From: Apostichopus parvimensis
Taxonomy: Eukaryota > Echinodermata > Holothuroidea > Aspidochirotida > Stichopodidae
Reading direction: 5' to 3'
DNA: 21,056 nucleotides
Assembly (NCBI GenBank): GCA_000934455.1
Contig: JXUT01146791.1
Location: forward strand, 1 to 21,056
In this document: positions 1-9,879 of the stretch, one piece after another
Position numbering within the stretch: the first letter of the stretch is position 1
Layout: the number at the start of each line of letters is the position of its first letter
Position numbers and translations under genes: made by a program
The notes under the pieces: generated by a model
Told to the model about the DNA's origin: nothing
The model's database searches: none
The model's input: only the letters and a program-made list of their open reading frames with translations

Positions 1-250
1 ATAAATGAGACTTATATAGCGCCAAATCAGTAGACAAAGTCACTGCTCAAGGTGCTTTACAAAGAAACAGATTAATTTACAAAAGAACTAGTGAAAACAT
101 GGGTATTAAGTAGACTTTTGAATAGTGTTAACAACACTGCTTCAAGGCGCTTTACAAAGAAAGCAGATTAATTTACAAAAGAACAAGTGCAAAGATGGGT
201 CTTAAGTAGACTTTTGAATAGTGTCAACAACACTGTGTTGCCATGGTATG
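1..250. repeat. Tandemly duplicated interspersed repeat
   Basis: Two diverged copies of a unit of about 94-96 bp lie head to tail at 41-134 and 135-230. Each runs from 'cactgctcaaggtgctttac' to 'gaatagtgttaacaa', and a third copy begins at 231 and breaks off after about 7 bases. The copies differ by scattered substitutions and small indels, so the duplication is not recent. The sequence before the first unit (tatatagcgccaaatc) has the look of a high-copy repeat of marine invertebrate genomes, but I cannot name the family. The window edge cuts it on the left. No coding potential. Confidence 0.75.
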
Positions 251-2060
251 CCAAAATTAATGACAGGATATACTTCATTGAAGGTGTGCCTCACAAACCC
301 AGGCGCCAAGGAGTGTGAAATATTACTTTATAATGGTGCATCTATGCATCAGTAGTCAGTAGTCAATATAATGATGTCTGGAAGTTTTGTACGTACACAC
401 CATCTATATGTATAGCACAGCATGCATGTACAAAGCTACATACATAAGATATACATGTTCAACTTATTTCAAAATGGTAATATACTCAATGTTTATTGAT
501 GATTTGATGTGTTATTGCATTCACATAACCACCTTCGAAAGTTCCTTCGTCACCATTTTGTTCAACAGTAGTAAACACAATTATTAGGCTGAAAGTAGAT
601 CAAGGTTATTAAATTTGTTTCATCATCAGTATTAACAATATAGACTCTTACACTAGAACTTTAAGACCAAAATTTGTAAGTCCTTGAGACATTAATTATG
701 CAACAGCTTATAAACACTTTTAACTGCTATCTATGTCCCCTAAAGATTTGTGTTAGTAAACCTCATATTGGTTCATAGCCTAAAGTACTATGACAAATTA
801 TTTGGTAATCTATAAGCCCTACATCCCTTAATTGTCAACGGTATGCTTCAAAAAATGAAGTTTTTATTATATGTGCTAATTGGAATATTATCAATAGGGT
901 AGAAAAAAAAGAAAAGGTGTGTGTGTGGGGGGGGATCTCGATGGGAGGGAATTTCCAAAATGATTTATCTTTCTTACATACCTTGATGGCATTTAAGTAC
1001 ATAATCAAGCTCATGAATGATATAGCATTTTAGTATCACATAGTGTAAATAATTTCATACCCAAATATTACTCAAAAAGTAATTGATTCGATCAAATTTT
1101 TTACTTCTTTCCTTCATATCAGGAATCAATTAATCAATGACTCTTTCTGATCAGTTGATCCCTCGTCGACGAGCTGTGACCTTCACTGAATCGTTTGTTC
1201 TATTTAGTCAAAGTATAGTTGTTAAAGCATGACTGTTAGTTTTTGTAGAATTTTAGTATTGGTACATCAGTTGTACTATTATAAAAAATAAAAAAAAGGG
1301 GGGGGGAGGAGGGATGGGGAGATTTGAATGCTAGCAATTGTTTCTTATTTCACTTTCCAAGATATTCATCTTTTTCAGGCTCATGTCCAGATCTAATTGT
1401 TAATGTTAATTCATTGTATTATAAGTTCTAATAATTACAATAAAATATATTGTCCTTAAAACTAAGTATGTCCACCAACATATCACCCATAAATGACAAC
1501 ATACATACTCTTTGTCTTTGACAAATTTTTAATCATGTTTCTTGAAGTTATATACATTTTTAAGTCTGCAGATGTTTTCCAATTCTCATGAGCTGACCTA
1601 ATGGTCTGTATACTAGACTAAGTAATTCAGCCACTTTCATTGATGAGCCACAGATGTTAAAAGTGTCCTTGCTCAAAAACTAAAAATGGTATAAAAATAC
1701 AAATTTGCTGCATGTCATCTATGGTTCAAAACATTTGGTCTACATTATGTATACAAACTTAATGTGTTGTGTCTACGGTCATCCTATAAGCCTGCTCACT
1801 AGATTGCTAGTGTTATACAGAATAAACTAGCAGGAAAAGTTGACGACAGTATCTTAGAACCCTCTGGGAGCTGCCAAAATTTTGAGGATGCTATATTTTT
1901 GTCATCAGATATGTGACTTCCCCTTCCCATCTGATAAGATTTGAATCTACTTCCTCCAGGTTGTGTCAAAGCCACTGATTTATAAATAAATATTATCTTG
2001 TCGCACCCGGGTATAGGATGTATAGGATGTTTGGGCATATCATTCACCACAGCAAACTAC
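251..2060. other. Non-coding, AT-rich sequence
   Basis: I see no exon here. The longest open frames are 66 and 83 codons, low-complexity or cysteine/tyrosine-rich, without splice context. Minor structures are poly-A followed by GT repeats and a G8 tract (902-934), and A7 followed by G9 (1291-1306). The stretch is either 5' flank of the IQSEC-like gene or an intron of a longer isoform. Confidence 0.5.
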
Positions 2061-2560
2061 TGTGGAAAGCCAATCGAGTCATTTTAACATACATACATAG
2101 TGATTAGCGCAAGGAGAGGCCAATCAGATAGCTGTTATCCGTAAGCCTATATCGAACCCGATCATGGATCAAATTTCATGAGCTCAATTGTTATTATTTG
2201 GAAAAGTTCAACTGATCGGAAAATTGAGTCTCACCGTTTACACAACTAGTTCGTAAACAGACATTTTCAGATTTTCGTTTAATCGTGAAAAATACTTTTA
2301 TGGACGGAATATCGTTCGCAAATCAATCATCACAGAGAAAATTTGTGTATTTTTGTAGAGATCTAAATTTCAAGATATCTACTTCTAGCATCACCAAGAA
2401 GGATCACGCAAGTGTTCAATCTATTTGATGTACGAATTAATCACATTTTTCGCGAGGTTACCGCTAGCTGTACTTTATCTCACCCTAGGAGATTCAAGCG
2501 CTCAGGCTGGGTACCGTTGTCTGGGTACCTCTTAGCGTGATTGGTGGATGAGTAATATAT
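2060..2560 (+). promoter_or_regulatory. CpG-richer patch with two CCAAT boxes, candidate distal promoter
   Basis: About 21 CpG dinucleotides fall between 2070 and 2530, while the sequence on either side is CpG-poor by eye. Two CCAAT boxes stand about 50 bp apart (CCAAT at 2070-2074 and 2120-2124, the second inside GGCCAATCAG). CCAAT in this context is the NF-Y site. A strong splice donor (GAG|GTGAGT, GT at 2712) lies about 150 bp downstream. Together these fit an unmethylated promoter feeding an upstream first exon, but no transcript evidence is available. The patch could equally be a young repeat that has not yet lost its CpGs. Confidence 0.25.
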
Positions 2561-4040
2561 TAAAGTCTCTCACTGTAGAATTTCATATTAGCTGGATGTA
2601 CATCTCTATACTTCTCATCTGTTGGGGTAGATAGAAAAATTTGATCCAGGCTCCTGGGAATTTTTATCTGAAACCGTCTTAGAGAGTAAGAGGAGCTGAG
2701 ATGCCTGAGAGGTGAGTAATTGCCTGCCTCTTTGGAATGTAGGAATGGGAATAGGAGGAAAGTTTGGGGAGGGGGGGGGGAGGGTTGATGGGTGCTGAGG
2801 GAGGCAACTTTATAACACTCAAATGGTACGGCAACCTTAAGGCAACAAAATAGTTAATTTGTTTCAGTCTACTTCTTAATTGAGAGAAAAGTTCTTCTAC
2901 AAATGTGAAGGATATGATGTCTAACTTGATTATAATCAAACAAACTTTATAAACAAAATACTTTCTTTTGCTTTTCCCTTTCTTTCTTTGCTCTTGCTCG
3001 GAGAGTTTTTCTCTTGATCAAGAGTAATGTTACTAGAAAAGAGCGCTGGAATGAATGAAAACACACCATTATTTGGGGGGGGGGGAGTGGGACATATTAA
3101 AGGGCACATCTTTTATAACCTTTGCCCAGAAAATAATTACAAAACAGTTTATCACAGATGTCAAGTATATCTTAAAATTGTCCATGAGTTTACCTTGAGG
3201 CATTTGAGCAAAATCAAGCAGCAAAATTGAAACTTGCAATTACCAACATATTCATCAGAATAGTAGTACTATGTTCCTTCTATTTTCCTGCCATATTCTG
3301 ATGTAATATGTTGGGGGGGGGGTGGGGGGGGGGGGGTTCTGTTCCAGAAACAACACTTTTCACTGACTGAAATCTCCTGGTAGAACAAAATTTATTACTT
3401 TTCATCCCTGAACAGGACCAGAGTACAATGCAGTAATTGATGGTCTGTTTGTTTCTTCGAGCTGCAGAAGACAATTTTTTTTAGTATTGGGCAGTATTTA
3501 ATTCAAACAAGTTTATATTGAAAGGAACCAATTGTCTAGATGTTGAACTGACTCACTAAGTCTATTGTAATGACTTTTATTTCCCATTTTCTCTCAACAT
3601 AATTTCCGTTTTACTTTTTTCGGTCAAAAACAATCGAATAGGTTGTACCGTAAACCAGTATATACCAGAGCATATCAAATTTCCACCACATTTGTCATAA
3701 AGAAGTCCACAAGAGAAATTTTGTAACTTGTTTGGAAAGACCATGCAAGCAAGTCTTTATATTCAAAATGGAAATTTGACCTTAACTTGCACATATTAAT
3801 CAATATGCTTAATTTGAGGTAAGTTTTTCTCTTTGCGCACTAGTTTTAGGGGCTTGAGGGGGAAATATAGGGAAAGGTATAGGATCAGTTCATATCTTGA
3901 TAGTCAAGGAACGAAATATATTTCTGAAACTTGAACTTTTTCGTGGCAAATTTTTAAAGTGTTGTATACTTGGAATCTGTTGTGTACATATTGATGCAAA
4001 GTGTTGCATTGCAGATAGTCCAAAGTTACTTTAGGTCATA
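2561..4040. other. Non-coding sequence with several G homopolymers
   Basis: Nothing coding is visible apart from the speculative start at 2701 described in the findings. It contains G tracts at 2771-2780, 3075-3085 and 3313-3336. Short open frames (60-86 codons) run through these tracts and are not credible genes. Confidence 0.5.
3313..3336 (+). repeat. G10-T-G13 homopolymer tract
   Basis: Twenty-three of 24 bases are G, interrupted by one T at 3323. It is the longest of at least eight G or C homopolymers of 8 bases or more in the window (927-934, 1298-1306, 2771-2780, 3075-3085, C12 at 4633-4644, C12 at 15998-16009, G12 at 19377-19388). Such a tract can form intramolecular or intermolecular G-quadruplexes and is prone to length error in sequencing. 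Confidence 0.9.
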
Positions 4041-5100
4041 CTGTGCCACTTTAAAATGATCGGCCATAGATGCATGAAGCATTACCCAGCAGTTCCTATT
4101 TAAGAATGTCAACATTCACCGGTTTATTCTGTTGACATTTCATAAAACACAGCAGTACGAGAATAATCAGCAAGACGAATTAGTCGTTCTATTTTTATCA
4201 ACCTTAATTTTTACCTGTCGACCGGATGGTAGACAGATCCAATTTTTGAAACACTCGATCATTATTGCTCATTTTAAAAATGAAGTCTAACACTGCGGAA
4301 AATTTGTTCTCCGGATCTTCTGTCACACATCTGCTGTAGCTGTGTCGTTCAGTGATGACCAGTTTCAGTTATACAAATTGTAGCTATATATTAAGTTGCT
4401 AGGAACCAGTAGTCACCGTTATCATGGATTCCCAGTTCTAATTACAAGAATCTGTGTACGTGTTGGTTATATAAGGAACCAATTGATACAAGACCTTCAG
4501 CCAGTGAGGTATGTTCATGTAAATCTTCTTGACCGGCTCATGCAGACTGCAAGCCTATACATGAGGTATCCATCGGTGACTTATTCCTGTCGAGCGAAAT
4601 TTACGAATGTCATATATCTTCCGCAAAATCCTCCCCCCCCCCCCGCTGCATCTCTGTAAAGGTTATCTTCATCCTCCTACACCTGACACAATAAGAGGAA
4701 CAGGCTCTGCCTTCATCTGAAATATTGTCAAGAGTGTTTTGTTGATGAATCTTCCAGCAGCTTCTAAGTAATAGGAGTGCTTCAGTTTGATGACTAAGCA
4801 ATGTTTACATGTACGCGAGTCGTAAATCCTGCTTCCAGTCTTTAACTACACCGTCAGTCCGATCCAACTCAGGGATTGTCGTGCGGTTTGTAGAGATGGC
4901 ACGTACAAACAAAGGGACACGTCGTCGCATGAAAGTTTATCTTGATGAGCTATGTATAGGCTGCAGAAGTAGAAGAACTGCTGAAGCGATATCTGTGATG
5001 ATCGCATTTCATAAGTACTGTAGTTTACATGCTTCACCCAGTCAAGTGCTAAATATACTGTATGGTGTCAAAAAATAAATTGTTGAAAAACATTTTGTGG
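4041..5100. other. CpG-richer non-coding block, no recognisable gene
   Basis: CpG is locally more frequent at 4040-4430 and 4800-5000 than in the surroundings. A good donor (GAG|GTATGT, GT at 4509) follows the first patch. A 60-codon ATG frame (4895-5077, MARTNKGTRRRMKVYLDEL…) with a good start context (gagATGG) ends just before an AATAAA at 5084-5089. I recognise no family in it. The block could be a transcribed 5' exon region of the downstream gene, a small unknown gene, or a repeat. Confidence 0.25.
4105..4139. repeat. Perfect 10-bp inverted repeat (hairpin)
   Basis: AATGTCAACA at 4105-4114 is matched exactly by its reverse complement TGTTGACATT at 4130-4139, with a 15-base spacer. It could fold into a cruciform or be a spaced palindromic protein site. 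No flanking target-site duplication is visible. Confidence 0.6.
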
Positions 5101-5880
5101 ATCCTATCTACAAATTTTTTTATATGTATAATATTTAGGAAAACGATAAAGAATCGAAGGCATTAATTTAGAGTCTAATAATGTAAAAAATTTGTGGAGT
5201 AAATGACTGGATATTTTTCAATGGACCATGTGGTGGATATGAGCCGCTAGGCATAACTTCATATTTAACGGAACGTATACATATATTCTACTGGTGCATT
5301 ATTTGCAACTTTGGGGAAATATTCTGCACAACTCAGATTCTCTGGTGAGTTTTAGTCCACCACTTCAGCTGGGTGATTATTGGTGGACTGGATGAGGTAA
5401 TTACAAAGAATAGAAATGGAATATTTTTTTTGTTTGACATTGAGGAATGACCAAATACCTTAAATTGACGATATTGGATAGTTGATCTTAAAGATCTAAT
5501 GTTCAAACAGGTGAGTATAAAGTACATCAAAGATTTTGTCCTGCTTTGTATTTAATATATAATACATCTATTTTAAATTCACACTGTCTCTTCCGTTATG
5601 TATGATCTGGTACTTATTCAAACTATTTAACCAACTTGTAACCAGGTTGGATTTAAGGAACCAATCTGGTCCCTCCTTGGGGCATAACAGTTAAATTGGC
5701 AACCTTTTGGTTTCTGATTGCTAATCACAATTGAGTTAATCCCTGATATTTACAAACCAAGTTGGAAGACCTCACTCCTCAAGGGATTACAGTCCATACT
5801 GATTTGCTCTCTGCAATACCTCTGAGGAATCCTACCTTGTCACATTCTTATGACTGTCGTGAACTACCCAACTGTCTTCT
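5101..5880. other. Non-coding sequence
   Basis: No exon is supported. A consensus donor (CAG|GTGAGTA, GT at 5511) follows a short ATG frame in phase 0, which cannot join exon 2 at 15343 in frame. A short 8-bp inverted repeat (CCAACTTG at 5631-5638, CAAGTTGG at 5758-5765) brackets about 120 bp, without other signs of a mobile element. Confidence 0.45.
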
Positions 5881-5945
5881 CCCTCCCCTCTCCTACCCCA
5901 CCCTCCCCTCTCCTACCCCACCCTTCCCTCCCCCGCCCTCCCTCC
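5881..5945 (-). repeat. Pyrimidine tract with an exact 20-bp tandem duplication
   Basis: The 20-base unit ccctcccctctcctacccca occurs twice without mismatch at 5881-5900 and 5901-5920 and is followed by a diverged C-rich extension to about 5945. The minus strand carries many runs of three or four G and fits a G-quadruplex pattern. The plus strand could form an i-motif or triplex. Confidence 0.85.
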
Positions 5946-7617
5946 TACTACTACTAAGCACTCTTCAAACCTTAGATGTACAAGCTTGCATTTGAAATGT
6001 TCCATAGTTAAACTGCCTTTAAAAGTCTGAGAACCAAATGACCTGGGAATGTGAACCGAAAATTTGCAGATTGATCAGCAAGTAATATTAAATCACAATT
6101 GATCATGGTAGGTTGTTATTATGTGCATTGTTGTTTTTAAACACCATTCACTATTGTACTTTACTGGAGGGGTGTAACATGATTTACGCTGCAATGCTGG
6201 GTCTGGTATTTGATAAACATATATAATACCCATGGTATGTAAATGTCAACACAATACCTTGCTTTTGTGTCTGTGTGTGACATGCCCCACAAGGAGTGAC
6301 GACAACACAAACAGGTACACCTCTCCCCTTCAGCAGGAGGAAACATATTCTCATTCAGACAAGACTCACTTGAACTTGCCAGTGGGCATCCTTATGACGT
6401 GAGACACAGGGATCCGCACAGCTGGTATTTGTTTCGTAAAGACATGCAGTACTACTGTTGTAGTCTACTATTTTTCAGGTGAAGTACTGTGGAAGCTTTG
6501 CAGGTAGGGTTCTTAGAAATAGGGCCGGATGTTTGCAGCTGAAGCTGACATTTGGAAGAGTGGACTGTCGAAACTAGACATGACATCTACAATATTGACA
6601 TTTTGGTAAAATATGAACATGTTTTCCTGTCTTCAAAGTATTGGGTGATTGCTTATTGATACTAGGTGTTAGAACAAGTAATTTGTATGTGTACTACAGT
6701 ATGTGGTAACATTAAACTATGTCAGCAGTATAAAGTATGATATTATGGGTAGTCATATCAGGGAATAGTTAATTAGTGTTTAAAATATGTGTAGCAGTTT
6801 TGAAGGCTCTTAACTTTATCTCAATTAATATAAAATATTATAGTTCTGTGAACAATAACTGCTGTACACATCTTAGCAATTGTATAGCAATTTGACCATT
6901 TTTCACATATGATTTTGTTATGCCCGATACCAGATACCAAATTATGCCCTGCATATTTTGGTGTTTGGGATTAGCAATAATTTATGTCGGTTTTAATGAC
7001 TATAACAGCAGCCCAAAGTGCCCAACTCTATCCTGACATTTGCTGTGAACCCTGTCTTCCACTGACAGAGTCAATTGAAATCTATATTTTTTTTCCTTTG
7101 AAAATTTTAAAGATGCAATTTCAGCAACAGAGGCATTTATACAGTGCTAGCAATATATGGTAACTTTTATCATACACTATGTACCCATAGTTCAATTCTG
7201 TATCTACAACACCACATCCTGCCAGCCTAATATTTCACTAACCTTTTAATTGGAATAAGGGAATTAGATTAGCACAGAGAATGACTAACGGCAGCTTCCT
7301 AGTATAGAAAAAAAACCTTTAAGCAATATTTTGCCCCCAATAATGGTCACCCAAGGTCTAATTTCATCTCTCAGTGTTACCCCCATGTTACTAGTATATA
7401 CTCTGGAGGCATTTGTTCTGATTAGAACATTTTGTACTATTTTGAGCCCATGATGTGAAATTGCTGTGAGGAAAATCTGTTGGGGGAGAAGAGGTTATTA
7501 TCAAGGAAAAAGTACTTTGAAATCTGAAACTGTAAAAATTTAAACCAATTTTGAAATGAGGCAGCACAAATGAGTTTATGAAATTATCATAAGAGAATTG
7601 TTAGGTACAAAATAGCT
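5946..7617. other. Non-coding, AT-rich sequence
   Basis: Open frames are short and CpG is scarce. No splice-bounded exon, RNA gene or mobile element could be recognised. It lies upstream of the first supported exon and may be 5' flank or intron. Confidence 0.5.
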
Positions 7618-7631
7618 GTTACCATGGTAAC
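7618..7631. promoter_or_regulatory. Perfect palindromic X-box (RFX-type site)
   Basis: GTTACCATGGTAAC is a 14-bp perfect palindrome and fits the RFX X-box consensus GTNRCC-NN-RGYAAC at every position. It lies about 1.15 kb upstream of the exon 1a start codon. RFX factors are known regulators of ciliary and neuronal genes. Binding here is inference. Confidence 0.55.
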
Positions 7632-8259
7632 CTACAGTATGTACGTTAAAGGGAACTATATATTACTGTATAGATATAGCTATATATTGGCTACTGGCTA
7701 GACTTTCCTTTATAATTCATGATTAGATGTTTAGGGAAGGTCAGGCACGGTCAACTACATAATGGGTCAACCGATATTTCCTCTTAATCATATAAACACA
7801 GGAGTAAGTTTTATTGGCTCATACAAGAAAAAGGAAAGTCATAAATTAAACATTTAATCATATAGTGCATTGTTTTCTTGATTTGTACACTGCTTAGGCT
7901 AGTGTATAGGCTATAAACAGAAGCCTTAATAGCTCATGATTAGTGTCAAGCAAGTCTGCAAAACATACCCATATTATTGCTTTATTACTTTATGAGTGTA
8001 CATACAAACATTGTAGTAGCATATAAGTGCACAAGGAGGTGAATGGAATCGCATGAAAACCAATTAATTGCATTTTTAATGACTATAAGGAATGTTTCTG
8101 TTTTGTGTCTGTTGTTAGGTTGATTAAATATATACATGTGAGTTGAATCAAAATCAGTGTACCCAGACTACAAACTTGATTACTTTCATTTTCGTTTGCA
8201 TTCAAAAAATTTTGACTCTTGATAGTTGCTGGCTCACAGGTTACACAAAATGATTTTTT
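7632..8259. other. Non-coding sequence upstream of exon 1a
   Basis: AT-rich, with the palindrome-like tatagatatagctatata at about 7670-7688. No coding or RNA feature is supported. Confidence 0.45.
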
Positions 8260-8779
8260 CTTTAGTCCGAGCTTTTGATTATATTCTCCTCCATTATTAG
8301 TGTTAAAACTGTTACAGATATATAGGTTAGCACTTCGGCAACGACTATAGATGCTCGGTAGTCCCGCATATGAAATGGATCTGATTTGTGTTTTGTTATT
8401 GTAAACTCGTCTCCAGATGGGCATTGCCGTTTGTGCATAGCGAATCGTTGCTGTATAGTTGGATAACAACAGGATGCTATGATGCCCGATTTCTGTCGGG
8501 GCATTTTACTTCCTTCCTGAAAAAATTCTTTTTGTGCATCAATTGTTCAAGTTCACCTCAGTTGCTGGAAACTTTTATTTTTGGTATATAGCACAAGTAT
8601 TTTCGGAGTGAATATATTGACACCGTTCGTAGTTCTCTGTGTAATGAACTTTTCAGTAATTTTGAGGGATCATGTATATTTACAGTATTTTACCCTTTAT
8701 GCATCTTTCGTGAGGATTTCATAAGGTCTATACTGCTCGTTCTGTGTTGGACTTCTGTAGACTCAGTAAAGTATTGACA
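8260..8779 (+). promoter_or_regulatory. Candidate promoter and 5' UTR of exon 1a
   Basis: CpG is locally frequent (about 11 between 8268 and 8500) in otherwise CpG-poor sequence, and the segment ends at the well-placed ATG of exon 1a. A bulged hairpin (ATGCCCGA…TCGGGGCAT) lies at about 8480-8502. Two overlapping minus-strand frames (8083-8469 and 8262-8504) resemble nothing I know and probably reflect the lower stop-codon density of this patch. The transcription start is not visible, and a TATA box in a convincing position was not found. Confidence 0.3.
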
Positions 8780-8826
8780 ATGGCGTTCTGGGAACAAGTC
8801 GAATCAGAGATCTTTGGAAAATTGAG
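8780..8826 (+). CDS. IQSEC-like ARF-GEF, alternative first coding exon 1a
   Basis: This short exon encodes MAFWEQVESEIFGKL plus two bases of a split codon (AG). The start context is near ideal (A at -3, G at +4: gacaATGG). It ends TTGAG|GTTGGT; the donor has the invariant GT but a weak extension. The phase is the key evidence. The exon leaves two bases, and exon 2 at 15343 supplies the third (G), giving AGG (Arg) and the junction L-R-DSSEAASNRR without a stop. The product would be a short-N-terminus isoform, and the residue numbers given for exons 2 and 3 start from here. Vertebrate IQSEC genes are known to make long and short N-terminal forms from alternative first exons, so the arrangement fits the family. 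The peptide itself is too short and unfamiliar to identify alone; confidence rests on start, phase and position. Confidence 0.5.
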
Positions 8827-9115
8827 GTTGGTTTAATTTATAGCATTGTTAGTATCTTCGTTTAAAGTTCGCTTTATAAGTACTCGATCAGTCTTGTGTA
8901 TCAATTGCTTCCTTTTTGCACTTCTTACATTTGCAATTTGTATAAATTAGGATCAAATTGCAATTTTGCCAAAAGTATGCTAGTATGGTCATTTGATATG
9001 TAATTGTAATCAATCATAGATTTTGTGGTTTTTCTTTATATCGTTGCAGACCAGACTTTTAGGACGATTACAACAGTTAATGAGTGTTATTATATTAGCA
9101 CAAGGCTCTAAGCTC

Positions 9116-9151
9116 GAGTATACTAATTAATATGAGTATACTAATTAATCT
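9116..9151. repeat. 18-bp tandem duplication with TAATTA cores
   Basis: gagtatactaattaatat (9116-9133) is followed directly by gagtatactaattaatct (9134-9151), with one mismatch. Each unit contains TAATTA, the palindromic core bound by many homeodomain proteins. Confidence 0.8.
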
Positions 9152-9879
9152 TATACCCCAGCTAGGTAGTGACCATGTACTAGATGTTCAAAATGCCCGG
9201 AGTAAGTGTATGCATTAACCCACATTTGGCGCGGGTAAGAGCACAGGTGTGCCATTAATGCTTAGAATATGCAAGTACCAGTGTGCAGTATCACTACAAG
9301 TGAATAATGAATTTAACCATGCAGAATATATTTAAATGTTAATTACACAGATTATGTGTATATATACACTGTATAGTGTACAATAGAGTGCATACTCTGT
9401 ATCCACGTTCTCTCAACATCTGTCACGTTTAAACACAAAATCCCTTTGGACCATTGTCAACAGTATATATACAGTCGTTTCTGTGCTGTATGGTACAGAT
9501 ATATACTTCTACTAGGAACATGGTGTAAAAACAGTCGCAGAATTTATCATGCAAGTAAAACGACGACATGTGAACATTTATAAGTTTGCAGTTCTCCAGT
9601 GCATGATTATGGTTTAGTTCTAATGGGATGTTGTAAAAATGTGACAGATTTGCAGCTATTTTTTATTTTATTTTTTATTGGCGATGGATGATATCAAAGG
9701 AGATTGAACTCTATAAATTAAGACAATGTTCAGTACAAATAATAAATATAAAAAAGTACATTTTATAGTTGATATTAGTAAAGAAGAAAAAAACAGATAC
9801 ACAAGCTGCCATATCCTTTGATTCAAAGGGAAAAGATATGCAATTAGCTAAAAATATAGACCTCTAAAGGGACTCAAAA

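Noticed and set aside
2528-2542. 15-mer acctcttagcgtgat shared with 14371-14385
   Set aside because: The match does not extend on either side; one shared 15-mer in 21 kb is within chance for this composition.
5499-5516. ATG TTC AAA CAG|GTGAGT as a first exon
   Set aside because: The donor is excellent but phase 0 cannot join exon 2 in frame, and the start context is poor.
5631-5765. 8-bp inverted repeat bracketing about 120 bp, possible MITE
   Set aside because: Arms too short, no target-site duplication, no internal structure.
8083-8504. Two overlapping minus-strand open frames of 128 and 80 codons
   Set aside because: No family resemblance, no splice signals and low-complexity composition. 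They overlap the CpG-richer patch upstream of exon 1a, where stop codons are rarer by composition.
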